A DNA stretch of 62,538 nt, from contig CAJXGN010000016.1 of the NCBI GenBank assembly GCA_913053875.1, positions 1 through 62,538 of the forward strand, read 5' to 3'. Each line of letters opens with the position of its first letter. Positions within the stretch are counted from its first letter, which is position 1. The DNA is from an uncultured Agromyces sp. (GTDB lineage: Bacteria; Actinomycetota; Actinomycetes; Actinomycetales; Microbacteriaceae). The notes under the pieces were generated by a model. That model ran no database searches. It had not been told where the DNA came from and was given only the letters and a program-made list of their open reading frames with translations. Of the stretch, positions 14,919 to 23,354 are shown piece after piece. Both the position numbers and the translations under genes were made by a program.

Positions 14919-17663
14919 ATGTCAACCCGCAAGGAACGCAAGCAGGAAGCGGTCGCCCGCGTCGCGGCCGAGAAGGCAGCGAAGCGCGAGCGCCGCGCCG
15001 AGCTGAAGGCGATGTCGCCCGAGGCACGGCAGGTGGCGAAGGCCGCAGACCGCGCAGCCGCACGCGAGGCGAAGCAGGCCGCGAAGGCCGAGCGCAAGCT
15101 CCGGAAGTCGTCGATGACCCGCGCCGAGCGCCGCGAGGCGCGCAAGCGCGAGCGCGTCTACCGCAAGGTCAGCCACCGCCCCCGCCGCATCGTCGGCTGG
15201 AGCGTCGTGGCCGTCGCGATCATCGGCATCGGCGCGCTCGTCGCGCCGATCGTCGGCAACGTCTCGCGGCTGCTGAGCATCGAGGTCGACTCGACCACCG
15301 CCGAGGGCGTCGCCGCACGCGAGTACGGCAACGAGCTCGCGGGCGACATCTCCGACGAGGGCATCGTGCTGCTCGAGAACTCCGGCGGCGTGCTGCCGCT
15401 CGCGGAGAAGTCGGTGAACGTCTTCAGCTTCGCCTCGTTCAACCTCCGCTACGGCGGCGGCGGTTCGGGCGGCGCCGACCAGTCGACCGCGGTCACGCTC
15501 TACGACGCGCTCGAGCAGCAGGGCATCGCGTACAACACCGAGCTCTACGCCGCGATGGAGGAGGCCGGCGCCGGGACCGACGCGGGCTCCGGCAACGGTC
15601 TCATCCAGATCCTCAGCATGCTGGGCGGCGCCGGCGCCGAGGAGCCCGCCCCCGACTACCTCACCGACGACGTGATGGCGCAGGCGGAGGCGTTCTCCGA
15701 CACCGCGCTGGTCGTGCTGGGCAACGACGGCGTCGAGGCATCCGACTTCACCGTCGACCAGCTGCGCCTGACCGACGAGCAGCGTGACCTGCTCGACGTG
15801 GTCACCGGCAGCTTCGACGACGTCATCGTCGTGATCAACTCGGGCAACACCATGGAGCTCGGCTTCCTCGACGAGTACCCCGAGATCACCGGCGCGCTCT
15901 GGATCGGCACTCCCGGCCCGCAGGGCGCGGTGTCGCTCGCGCAGATCCTCGACGGCGAGGTGAACCCCTCGGGTCACCTCACCGACACCTACGCGTACGA
16001 CGTCTCGAGCGCCCCCGGCGTGGAGAACTTCGGCGACTACGGCTACGACAACGTGAACCGCTCGCTGATCGAGTACGAGGAGGGCATCTACCTCGGCTAC
16101 CGCTACTACGAGACCCGGTACGCCGGCGACGAGGCGGGCTACGCCGACGCCGTGCAGTACCCGTTCGGGCACGGCCTCAGCTACACCTCGTTCGAATGGG
16201 ATGCAGCAGAACCCGTCGTCACCGACGACGAGGTGCGCATCGAGGTCACCGTGACCAACACGGGCGACGTCGCCGGCAAGGACGTCGTGCAGGTCTACTT
16301 CCAGCCCCCGTACACCGAAGGCGGCATCGAGAAGTCGGCCATCGAGCTCGCTGCGTACGACAAGACGACGCTGCTCGAGCCCGGCCGGTCGGAGACCCTC
16401 TCGCTCGCGTTCGACGTGCGCGACATGTCGTCGTGGAGCACGGACCTCGGGGCGTACGTCCTCGAGGCCGGCACCTACGGCATCCAGGTCTCGACCAACG
16501 TGCACGCGCCCGTCGCGAGCTTCGAGACCGAGATCGCCGACGAGGTCGTCTACGAGACGGATGCCACGACGGGCACCGCGTACGAGAGCCGGTTCGCCGA
16601 TGCCGAGGGCGGCGACCTCGAGTACCTCTCGCGCGACGACTGGGAGGGCACCTGGCCCGACTCGTCGGACGTCGCCACCGAGGCATCCGACGAGCTCATC
16701 GCGGCCATGTTCCCCGAGTTCGACGCGGTCGAGGGCGAGGTGCCGACCACCGGCGCCGACAACGGCCTCGTGCTCGCCGACCTCGTCGGCCTCGAGTACG
16801 ACGACCCGCAGTGGGACGCGTTCCTCGACCAGCTGACCCTGGAGGAGCAGACCGAGATCTTCGGCACCGGCGGCTACATGACCGCGGGCGTCGAGCGCCT
16901 CGGCATCCCCGAGGCGGTGCTGCTCGACGGCCCGGCCGGCATCAGCTTCTTCTTCGGCGACATCACCGCGGCTGCGTTCCCGACCGAGGTGGTCATCGCC
17001 TCGACGTGGAACGACGACCTCGCCTACGCCATGGGCGAGGCGGTCGGCACCGAGGCGAACGCCTACGGCGTGCAGGGCTGGTACGCGCCCGGCATGAACC
17101 TGCACCGCACCCCGCTCGGCGGCCGCAACTTCGAGTACTTCTCGGAGGACCCGCTGGTCTCCGGCAAGATGGGCGCCGCGATGGTCGCCGGCGCCGAGAG
17201 CCGCGGCGTGATCACGTTCATGAAGCACTTCGCGCTCAACGAGCAGGAGACGAACGCGCGCTCCGGCGTGCACGTGTGGGCCGACGAGCAGGCGATCCGC
17301 GAGCTGTACCTCCGGCCGTTCGAGATCACGGTCACCGAGGGTGGCGCGAGCGGTGCGATGAGCTCGTTCATCCACATCGGGCCGACCTGGTCGGGCGGCA
17401 ACGAGGCGCTGCTGCAGGACGTGCTCCGCGGCGAGTGGGGCTTCGACGGCCTGGTGTCGACCGACGCCGTGCTGGGCGCCTTCATGGACCCGGCCCAGGC
17501 CGTGCGCAACGGCAACGACCTGATGCTCGCGGTGCTGCCGAACTCGGTCGAGTCGGCCATCGCCGGCGAGCTCGAGGCCGACCCGGTCGGCGTGGGCGAG
17601 GCGCTGCGCGACCGCGTGCACGCGGTGCTCTTCGCCGTCGCGCAGACCGACGCGGTGTCGTAG
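14919..17663 (+). CDS. membrane-anchored, domain-permuted GH3 hydrolase
   Basis: A 914-residue GH3 enzyme with the domains in reversed order. A 90-residue Lys/Arg/Glu/Ala-rich cytosolic head (likely coiled coil) and one membrane helix (about 93-115, VVAVAIIGIGALVAPIVG) come first. The GH3 C-terminal sandwich follows (about 140-420), then an Fn3-like domain (about 425-520), and only then the catalytic barrel (about 640-900) with GGRNFEYFSEDP, KHFALNEQET and nucleophile Asp849 in LVSTDAVLG. Permuted GH3 proteins are known but less common. The catalytic part should face outside. It follows the cytosolic GH3 by 87 bp, and both may share a transcript. Confidence 0.88.
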   Translation: MSTRKERKQEAVARVAAEKAAKRERRAELKAMSPEARQVAKAADRAAAREAKQAAKAERKLRKSSMTRAERREARKRERVYRKVSHRPRRIVGWSVVAVAIIGIGALVAPIVGNVSRLLSIEVDSTTAEGVAAREYGNELAGDISDEGIVLLENSGGVLPLAEKSVNVFSFASFNLRYGGGGSGGADQSTAVTLYDALEQQGIAYNTELYAAMEEAGAGTDAGSGNGLIQILSMLGGAGAEEPAPDYLTDDVMAQAEAFSDTALVVLGNDGVEASDFTVDQLRLTDEQRDLLDVVTGSFDDVIVVINSGNTMELGFLDEYPEITGALWIGTPGPQGAVSLAQILDGEVNPSGHLTDTYAYDVSSAPGVENFGDYGYDNVNRSLIEYEEGIYLGYRYYETRYAGDEAGYADAVQYPFGHGLSYTSFEWDAAEPVVTDDEVRIEVTVTNTGDVAGKDVVQVYFQPPYTEGGIEKSAIELAAYDKTTLLEPGRSETLSLAFDVRDMSSWSTDLGAYVLEAGTYGIQVSTNVHAPVASFETEIADEVVYETDATTGTAYESRFADAEGGDLEYLSRDDWEGTWPDSSDVATEASDELIAAMFPEFDAVEGEVPTTGADNGLVLADLVGLEYDDPQWDAFLDQLTLEEQTEIFGTGGYMTAGVERLGIPEAVLLDGPAGISFFFGDITAAAFPTEVVIASTWNDDLAYAMGEAVGTEANAYGVQGWYAPGMNLHRTPLGGRNFEYFSEDPLVSGKMGAAMVAGAESRGVITFMKHFALNEQETNARSGVHVWADEQAIRELYLRPFEITVTEGGASGAMSSFIHIGPTWSGGNEALLQDVLRGEWGFDGLVSTDAVLGAFMDPAQAVRNGNDLMLAVLPNSVESAIAGELEADPVGVGEALRDRVHAVLFAVAQTDAVS

Positions 17664-17680
17664 GCCGCGCGTCGCACGGT

Positions 17681-17712
17681 GCGGGCCTCGGGGCGGATGC
17701 CTCGGGGCCCGC
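17681..17712 (+). terminator. hairpin after the permuted GH3 gene
   Basis: GCGGGCCTCG pairs with CGGGGCCCGC (nine of ten) around a loop that contains one CGGATGCC motif. Position just after the stop suggests termination, without a T-tract. Confidence 0.45.
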
Positions 17713-17773
17713 AGCCGTTCCCGCCCGCGCCCATTCCCGCCCGCGGGCGAACGCTCGAGGGCCGTTCGTGGCG

Positions 17774-17799
17774 CTGAGGGCGGGATCTTCCGCCCTCAG
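17774..17799. repeat. CTGAGGGCG palindromic repeat, copy 2
   Basis: CTGAGGGCG-GGATCTTC-CGCCCTCAG followed by ACGGAGATCC and a partial repeat of the arm. It matches the element at 6572-6597 in arms and right flank. Here it lies between convergent genes, probably also acting in termination. Confidence 0.7.
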
Positions 17800-17831
17800 A
17801 CGGAGATCCGGCCCTCAGCCGGAGATCCGGG

Positions 17832-18269
17832 TCAGACCTGGGCGTCCTCGAGGTGGGATGCCCCGTGGTTCACGACCTTCACGACGAGGTTGTGCTTGGC
17901 CAGCGCGCGGATCGTGCGGGTGACCTCGTCGGACTGCCGGCCCAGCGCGCGCTCGTTCGCGACGACCAGCACGTCGCCCGGCTGGAGCGTGTCGAACAGG
18001 CGGCCGAGCCGCTGCTCCCAGTTCTCCTCGGTCTCCGGCGCGGGGTAGCGGAAGTCGAGGATGTCGACGCCGAACCGGGCGAGGTCCATGCGCTGCTCGT
18101 ACACGGGCGGCATGTCGTCCCGGGAGACCACGAGCCCCACCAGCCGCGACCCGTCGGGCCGTGCCTTCCACCAGAACTGGTTGCGCTGCAACTCCTCGAA
18201 GCACTCCGGGCAGCCGATGGCGTGGTGCCCCGGGCCGTGCTCCATCGTCGGTTCCGTCAGCTCACCCAT
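17832..18269 (-). CDS. stand-alone resolvase-like (serine recombinase N-domain) protein
   Basis: A 145-residue protein whose middle resembles the catalytic domain of serine recombinases: LVGLVVSRDD (Ser in the position of the YARVS nucleophile), QRMDLARFGV, GDVLVVANERALGRQSDEV (the usual LGR region) and VVKVVNHG. It has no C-terminal DNA-binding domain. The N-terminus carries GHHAIGCPECFEEL, a His/Cys set that could bind zinc. ATG 18269 has GGAGG five bases upstream and is preferred to ATG 18293. Recombinase activity is doubtful; it may be a small DNA-binding or regulatory derivative. I know of no characterised member. Confidence 0.65.
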   Translation of the reverse strand: MGELTEPTMEHGPGHHAIGCPECFEELQRNQFWWKARPDGSRLVGLVVSRDDMPPVYEQRMDLARFGVDILDFRYPAPETEENWEQRLGRLFDTLQPGDVLVVANERALGRQSDEVTRTIRALAKHNLVVKVVNHGASHLEDAQV

Positions 18270-18361
18270 CCGCACCTCCACGTCGGCTTCCATTCTCGCC
18301 GATCCGCGCGGTGAGCGGGCGCGTTCACAGGTGCACATGGCCAGCGGATGCCCGGGGCCGG

Positions 18362-19081
18362 TCACCAGCCCAGGTCGCGCCCGTCGCGGGTGAGCGTGCC
18401 GGGGTCGACGCTGCCGGGCAGCAGTGCGGGCCAGAGCACGCTCTCCGCGCCCACCGCCGGCGGGCGGGCGCCCATCTCCTCCATGTCGGGCGACGTCGCC
18501 GTCAGTCCTGGGTCGACGCCGTACACCTCGATGCCCTCCGGTGCGAGTTCGGTCGCGGCCTTGCGGACGAGTGCGTGCACGGCGGCCTTCGACACCGCGT
18601 AGCCGGCGGCGCCCGGGCTCGAGGTGATGCCGAACTGCGGGTCGGAGTGCGACCCCGCGCCACTGCCGACCACGATGACCTGGGGGTCCTTCGCGCGCCG
18701 CAGCGCCGGCAGGAACGCCTGGAGCGTGCGCCAGGTGCCGAGCACGTTGACCTCGAACGAGTCGAGCACGTCGTCGAGGTCGGCGTTCGACGCGGTCTGG
18801 TCCCACGGGGCGAACCGGGCGGCGTTCGCGACGAGGAGGTCGAGTGGTCGACCGTCGAACGCGCGGGCGACGTCGTGCAGCTCCGCCGCGTCGTGCAGGT
18901 CTCCGCGCACGATCGTGACGCCCTCGACGTCGGCGAGCACCTCCCCCGCGCGATCGGGATCGCGCACCACCGCGGTCACCGTCCAGCCGGCGCGCACCAG
19001 CCGTCGCACCGCCGCGGCGCCGATGCCACGACCTCCTCCGGTCACGACCGCGGTCTTGGTGGTCTCGTCGCCCTCGGGCAT
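18362..19081 (-). CDS. SDR-family oxidoreductase
   Basis: A 239-residue short-chain dehydrogenase/reductase. The nucleotide motif is VVTGGGRGIGAAA (about 12-24), LLVANAA marks strand 4, and the catalytic YAVSK lies near residue 165 with an upstream Ser in VVGSGAGS. The GGGRGIG loop and following ARG-type residues leave NADP or NAD open. The ATG at 19081 lies within a copy of the CGGATGCC motif, so a slightly different start is possible. The substrate is unknown. Confidence 0.85.
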   Translation of the reverse strand: MPEGDETTKTAVVTGGGRGIGAAAVRRLVRAGWTVTAVVRDPDRAGEVLADVEGVTIVRGDLHDAAELHDVARAFDGRPLDLLVANAARFAPWDQTASNADLDDVLDSFEVNVLGTWRTLQAFLPALRRAKDPQVIVVGSGAGSHSDPQFGITSSPGAAGYAVSKAAVHALVRKAATELAPEGIEVYGVDPGLTATSPDMEEMGARPPAVGAESVLWPALLPGSVDPGTLTRDGRDLGW

Positions 19082-19136
19082 CCGTTCGCCCCTTCTCGGC
19101 GCGCCCGCGCCACTCGATGTTCGTCGGCCCGCGCAC

Positions 19137-19613
19137 TCAGGCGCGCAGCAACAGCGCCTCGCGCACCCCGAACACGCTCATGATCCACGCCTCGTCGGTC
19201 GCGAACGCGGTGTCCTCGATCGGCACGACCTCGGGGTCGTGCACCACGTGGGTCTCGCCGTCGAGCTCGAGCACGGCCGAGCCCGCCTCGACGACGTTGC
19301 GCACCCAGTGCGCATCCGAACCGTACGGCAGCGCCACGACGAACCCGCCGTCGGCGGGCTTCGCGCCGATGGGCGTGGAGTACTCGGTGCCGCTCCTGCG
19401 GCCGACGTGGTGGATGACCGCCGTCTCCTCGCCCGCCTTCCCGGCGCGCTTCAGCGCCTCGGGGTTCACTGTCTCGTTGAGAAAGCGCCGCATCGGTTGC
19501 ATGATCCGCGGGTCCTGCGTGCGGAAGCCGCGCACGAGCGTCGCCACGCCGGCGACGGCCGCGACGAGCGCGACCCCGAAGAGCACGAGCAGTACGCGCC
19601 AGAAGACCTTCAT
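19137..19613 (-). CDS. membrane-tethered deazaflavin-dependent nitroreductase-like protein
   Basis: A 158-residue DDN-like protein: an N-terminal membrane helix (MKVFWRVLLVLFGVALVAA), then the split-barrel core with HHVGRRSGTEYSTPIG and LPYGSDAHWVRNVVEAG, equivalent to the motifs of the gene at 6170-6679. Relatives use F420. ATG 19613 gives a clean signal-anchor; a longer frame upstream is unconserved. Two F420-type proteins in one window suggest that the host makes this cofactor. Confidence 0.8.
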   Translation of the reverse strand: MKVFWRVLLVLFGVALVAAVAGVATLVRGFRTQDPRIMQPMRRFLNETVNPEALKRAGKAGEETAVIHHVGRRSGTEYSTPIGAKPADGGFVVALPYGSDAHWVRNVVEAGSAVLELDGETHVVHDPEVVPIEDTAFATDEAWIMSVFGVREALLLRA

Positions 19614-19783
19614 CGCACGAGCCCCCGTCGCTTCCGCACCGTCGTCTCGCCCATGCCGATCCCCCGATCCCGTCGGTCGTTCGCCGTCGTCCGCTGACGC
19701 TCCCAGCGTAGGGGTCGGATGCCTCGCGGCGACAGGCCCCGGAACGGGGGCGGGCACCCGTCAGCCGTTCGCGGCGAGCATCC

Positions 19784-20485
19784 TCAGGCCCGACGGGCGC
19801 GCAGCACGACGTCGGAGACGTGGTGGGACGCCGGGTCGGAGGCATCCGACCGTTCGCGCACCTCGTCGGCCTCGATCGTCCAGCCGTCGTCGAGCGCGGC
19901 CGCGAAGTCGGCGGGCTGGAGGTACTCGTCGGGGTCGAAGCCGTGCTCGAGGGCCGTCGCGCGGTGCTCCTCGCCGTGGCCGACGACCAGAAGCGTGCCG
20001 CCCGGCGCGACCGCGTCGAGCATCGCCCCGATCGCGCCCGAGGCCGTGTCGCGCCGCAGCGCGAGGTAGTGTCCCGCGACCAGGTCGAAGGTGCGGCCGG
20101 GCAGCGGGTGGTCGGCGATGTTCGCCGCGATCCACTCGACGGATGCCCCGGAGTCGGCCGCCGCCCGCCGCGCACGTTCGACCGCGACCGGCGACAGGTC
20201 GAGCCCCGTGACCGTCCACCCGCGCTGCGCGAGCCAGATCGCGTCGCCGCCCTCCCCGCTGCCCACGTCGAGTGCCGCGCCCGGCGCGTGCCCGTCGAGC
20301 TCCGCGACGAGCTGCACGTTCGGGCGGCCGCTCCAGCGCTGCTCGGAGTCGGCGTAGCTCGCGTCCCAGTCGGCGGCCTCGTCACCGGAGTGCCGGTGCG
20401 GTCCGCCGTGCCCGTGGTCGCCGTGCCCGTGGTCGCCGTGCCCGTGGCCGTCGTGCCCGGTGCCCTGATGCTCATGCGCGCTCAT
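19784..20485 (-). CDS. class I SAM methyltransferase with His-rich head
   Basis: A 233-residue methyltransferase. Motif I is LDVGSGEGGDAIWLA (about 72-86), followed by VTGLDLSPVAV and FDLVAGHYLALR. The first 36 residues are extraordinary: GHDGHGHGDHGHGDHGHGG is 15-base-repeat encoded and has about ten His. Such heads bind Ni, Zn or Cu in other proteins. The core resembles TehB/thiopurine-type methyltransferases acting on small or metalloid substrates (inference). ATG 20485 is the first Met of the repeat frame. It is divergent from the hemerythrin-like gene across a 198-bp spacer. Confidence 0.82.
   Translation of the reverse strand: MSAHEHQGTGHDGHGHGDHGHGDHGHGGPHRHSGDEAADWDASYADSEQRWSGRPNVQLVAELDGHAPGAALDVGSGEGGDAIWLAQRGWTVTGLDLSPVAVERARRAAADSGASVEWIAANIADHPLPGRTFDLVAGHYLALRRDTASGAIGAMLDAVAPGGTLLVVGHGEEHRATALEHGFDPDEYLQPADFAAALDDGWTIEADEVRERSDASDPASHHVSDVVLRARRA
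20406..20450 (-). repeat. three 15-bp tandem repeats encoding the His-rich head
   Basis: Two exact copies of CCGTGCCCGTGGTCG (20406-20420, 20421-20435) and a third with one change (20436-20450). They encode repeated Gly-His-Gly-Asp-His units on the minus strand. Copy number may vary between strains by slippage. Confidence 0.85.
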
Positions 20486-20683
20486 TGGTCCAGCACACCT
20501 CGCCGCGAGCGGGACGGTCAAGTCGGCGAGCGCGGGCGTGCGGGCACCGGCCCAGGGGCATCCGCTCGCCCCTCTGGTGGTCGCACCCGACGCGGCGCTA
20601 TCGTGTGCGCATCGGCCCGCCCCGCCCGAGGCGGCCGAGGGACTGTGTTCGGGAGCGATTCCCGGCGCGACCGGGGAGGCATC

Positions 20684-21361
20684 ATGCCAGCCACACCACT
20701 GCCGTCGAGCGGCGAGGCGCCGGAGGCGAAGACCTGCGACGCGCGCGGCATGGCGGAGATCCACCGCATGTTCAAGCAGGGCTTCGGCGAGGGGCCCGAG
20801 CTCGTGCGCGGAGTCCGCGCGGGCGACACCGCCCACGCCGAGGCCGTCGCGAGCCAGCTCGAGCTCATGTCGGTCGGCCTGCACGCCCATCACGAGGGCG
20901 AGGACGCGAAGCTCTGGTCGACGCTCGAGGCGCGAGCGCCGAGCTGCGCGTTGCACGTCGAGCGCATGAAGGAGCAGCACCAGGCGATGCTCGTGCAGCT
21001 CCAGGCACTCGACGCGGCACTGCCGGCCTGGCGTGCGTCGGCCTCGAACCCGGTCGACGTGCTGGCCGCGCTCGACGGCATCAACGCGGCCCTCGACGTG
21101 CACCTGCCCGACGAGGAGACGAACATCGTGCCTGTCATCGAGACGACGATGACCCAGAAGGAACTGGAGTGGTACTCCGAGCACGGCCGCAAGGCCACGC
21201 CGAAGGGTCGCATGTGGGACCAGCTCGGCGCCATCGTCACCGCCCAGGCCGACGGCGACGAGTGGATGCGGCGGAACCTGCCCGGCCCGGTACGCCTGAT
21301 GTGGCGGGCCGTGGGCCGGAAGCGCTACGAGCGCACGCGCGCTGAGCTCGTCGGCGGCTGA
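20684..21361 (+). CDS. hemerythrin-domain protein
   Basis: A 225-residue four-helix protein with a hemerythrin-like HHE domain: GLHAHHEGEDAKLW (about residue 66-79), HVERMKEQHQAM (about 87-98) and DVHLPDEETNIVP (about 145-157) give the His/Glu/Asp ligands of a di-iron centre. The C-terminal 60 residues (EWYSEHGRKATPKG) match the actinobacterial variety. Roles in family members are oxygen, NO or iron sensing and storage. GGGGAGG precedes ATG 20684 at good spacing. Confidence 0.85.
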   Translation: MPATPLPSSGEAPEAKTCDARGMAEIHRMFKQGFGEGPELVRGVRAGDTAHAEAVASQLELMSVGLHAHHEGEDAKLWSTLEARAPSCALHVERMKEQHQAMLVQLQALDAALPAWRASASNPVDVLAALDGINAALDVHLPDEETNIVPVIETTMTQKELEWYSEHGRKATPKGRMWDQLGAIVTAQADGDEWMRRNLPGPVRLMWRAVGRKRYERTRAELVGG

Positions 21362-21369
21362 ACGCCGAC

Positions 21370-21408
21370 GGGCGCCGGCCCGGAACTCGTGGTTCCCGGT
21401 CGGCGCCC
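21370..21408. terminator. nested hairpin between convergent genes
   Basis: GGGCGCCG pairs with CGGCGCCC, with an inner CCGGAAC/GTTCCCGG pairing around TCGTG. It lies between the stops of the hemerythrin gene and the minus-strand oxidoreductase and is a good bidirectional terminator candidate. A CGGATGCC-type motif (21416) follows it. Confidence 0.6.
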
Positions 21409-21424
21409 GCCCAGCGGCATCCGC

Positions 21425-22504
21425 TCAGTCGGCGACGTGAATGCTCGCCTTGCCGGAGAGGCGCCCCTCGACGAGGTCGTCCATCGCGCGGCGCACGTCG
21501 CGCAGCGGGTAGACCTCCGACACCGGCGCGCGCAGGGACCCCTGCTCGATCATGCCCGCGAGGCGGGCGATGTCGTCACCCGACTCGATCGACATGAGGC
21601 CGCGGATCGTCTGGCGCGTGAACAGGTTGCGCAGCGGCGCGCTCAGCTGGCGCTGGAAGCCGCCGGTCAGCTTGCCGCCCTTCTCGCCGCCGACCATGAT
21701 CAACGTACCCTCCGGCGCGAGGATGCGCTGCATGCGGCGCACCTTCGCGTTGCCGTTGATGTCGATGATCGCGTCGAAGCGCTCGTCGAGCGTGGTCACG
21801 TCGGTCGTGCGGTAGTCGATCGCGCGGGTGGCGCCGAGCGAGCGGACGTAGTCGGCCTTGCCGGCGCTCGCGACCGCGGTGACCTCGGCGCCGGCCGCCG
21901 CGGCGACCTGCACGGCGTAGCTGCCGACGCCGCCCGATGCGCCCGTGATGAGCACACGCTGCCCGGCGCTGACGCCGGCGGCCTCGACCGCCTGCAGCCC
22001 GGTGAGGCCCGAGATCGGCACCACGGCGGCGGCGTCGAAGTCGATGCCCCGGGGCATCCGCTGCAGCTTGGCGACGGGCGCGACGGCATACTCGGCGAAG
22101 CTGCTGATCGCGATGCCGAAGACGCGGTCGCCGATGGCGAAGCCGTCGACACCTTCGCCGAGCGCCGCCACGTTGCCCGCGACGTCGAGGCCCGGAGTGG
22201 GGTACTTGGGCTTGCGGAACCCGAACATGAGGCGGGTCAGGTACGGCAGGCCGGCCATGAGGTGCCAGGTGCCGCGGTCCAGCCCGGCGGCGCGCACGCG
22301 CACGAGCACCTCGCCCGGGCCGGGGGTCGGACGGTCGACCTGCTCGATGCCGAGCACCTCGCTGCCGCCGTACCGGTGCTGCACGACGGCGGTCATGGTG
22401 CCGGGCATGCGGGCGGGGCGGGGTGCGGTGCGAGGCGAAGCGGATGCCTCGGGCGCGGTGTTCGCGCCGGTGGCGCGGGTCTCGTGGCGGGTGTCCACGG
22501 TCAT
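21425..22504 (-). CDS. MDR-family NAD(P)-dependent alcohol dehydrogenase/quinone reductase
   Basis: A 359-residue medium-chain oxidoreductase. After a 35-residue low-complexity head, the catalytic domain (about 37-160) lacks the zinc-ligand GHE motif, and the Rossmann part has VLITGASGGVGSYAVQVA (about 205) with AGAEVTAV. This is the zinc-less quinone oxidoreductase-like group. AAGGAG lies eight bases before ATG 22504. It is divergent from a TetR gene whose two operators lie in the shared promoter, so it is inducible by the TetR ligand, probably an electrophile or drug-like compound. Confidence 0.87.
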   Translation of the reverse strand: MTVDTRHETRATGANTAPEASASPRTAPRPARMPGTMTAVVQHRYGGSEVLGIEQVDRPTPGPGEVLVRVRAAGLDRGTWHLMAGLPYLTRLMFGFRKPKYPTPGLDVAGNVAALGEGVDGFAIGDRVFGIAISSFAEYAVAPVAKLQRMPRGIDFDAAAVVPISGLTGLQAVEAAGVSAGQRVLITGASGGVGSYAVQVAAAAGAEVTAVASAGKADYVRSLGATRAIDYRTTDVTTLDERFDAIIDINGNAKVRRMQRILAPEGTLIMVGGEKGGKLTGGFQRQLSAPLRNLFTRQTIRGLMSIESGDDIARLAGMIEQGSLRAPVSEVYPLRDVRRAMDDLVEGRLSGKASIHVAD

Positions 22505-22559
22505 GGTGTGCTCCTTCGGTTCGAGCCGGTCGGCTCCGGTGTCTGTTCGTGGGCGCTTT

Positions 22560-22574
22560 TCGTACTAAGTACGA
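22560..22574. promoter_or_regulatory. TetR operator 1
   Basis: TCGTACTAAGTACGA, a perfect 15-bp palindrome (odd centre) in the divergent oxidoreductase/TetR spacer. It is 35 bp centre to centre from a nearly identical second site. Confidence 0.8.
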
Positions 22575-22594
22575 TGCGGTAGTGTCGAAGGTAC

Positions 22595-22609
22595 TCGTAC
22601 TTAGTACGA
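22595..22609. promoter_or_regulatory. TetR operator 2
   Basis: TCGTACTTAGTACGA differs from operator 1 only at the centre base. Its position 23 bases before the TetR ATG fits autorepression, while site 1 would control the oxidoreductase. Confidence 0.8.
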
Positions 22610-22631
22610 ACGTCAAGAGGGAGGCGACGAG

Positions 22632-23333
22632 ATGTCCGGACGCGAGACTGCGGAGCATCCGCCCGCCCCTGCGCCTGCGCCCGCGCCCGCCCGCGGTTCG
22701 CTCTCGCGAGACGTGGTGCTCGCCGGCGCGGTCGAACTCGCCGACCGCATCGGCGTCGACGCGCTGACGATCCGCCGCCTCGCCGACCACCTGGGCGCGA
22801 AGCCGATGACGATCTACCACTACGTGGCGAACAAGGAGGACATCATCGACGGCATGGTCGGCCGGGTGTTCGACGAGATCACGCGCCCGCCGCTCGACCT
22901 GCCGTGGAAGGCGGCGATCCGCATGCGGGCCGAGTCGGCGCGCGAGGTGCTGCGGAGGCATCCGTGGGCCCCGCCGCTCATGGAGTCGCGCACGAACCCC
23001 GACCCGAGCATCCTCGGCCACCACGAGGCCGTGCTCGCCGTGTGGTTCCAGGCCGGGTTCCCGCTCGAGCTCATCGCACACGCGGGCGCGGTGCTCGACG
23101 CGTTCCTCTACGGCTTCGCGCTGCAGGAGGCGGCGCTGCCCTTCGGGGAGCGCGAGGGCGACCTGTCGGAGATCGCCGACCAGCTGATCACCCCGATGTC
23201 ACCCGACGAGTATCCGCACATGGTGCGCTTCGCCGGCGAGTACGTCATGCAGCCCGGCTACGACTTCGGCCGCTCGTTCGACTTCGGGCTCGACCTGATC
23301 CTCGACGGGCTGGAGGCCGCCGCGGCGCGCTGA
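22632..23333 (+). CDS. TetR-family repressor of the adjacent oxidoreductase
   Basis: A 233-residue TetR protein. A Pro/Ala-rich head (APAPAPAPAP, about 11-20) precedes the helix-turn-helix (LTIRRLADHLGAKPMTIYHYVANKEDI, about 46-72) and a C-terminal domain of the TetR_C_1 type (tetracycline-repressor like, about 80-230). GGGAGG precedes ATG 22632. Two palindromic operators lie upstream. A composite palindromic repeat follows the stop. Confidence 0.9.
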   Translation: MSGRETAEHPPAPAPAPAPARGSLSRDVVLAGAVELADRIGVDALTIRRLADHLGAKPMTIYHYVANKEDIIDGMVGRVFDEITRPPLDLPWKAAIRMRAESAREVLRRHPWAPPLMESRTNPDPSILGHHEAVLAVWFQAGFPLELIAHAGAVLDAFLYGFALQEAALPFGEREGDLSEIADQLITPMSPDEYPHMVRFAGEYVMQPGYDFGRSFDFGLDLILDGLEAAAAR

Positions 23334-23354
23334 GCCCGTCACCCGCTGACGCTG

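Noticed and set aside
12363..17621. Open frames of 800-900 codons antisense to both GH3 genes and elsewhere
   Set aside because: They are mirror images of GC-rich codon usage, rich in Arg/Ala/Gly with no domain motif, while the sense frames carry complete catalytic signatures.
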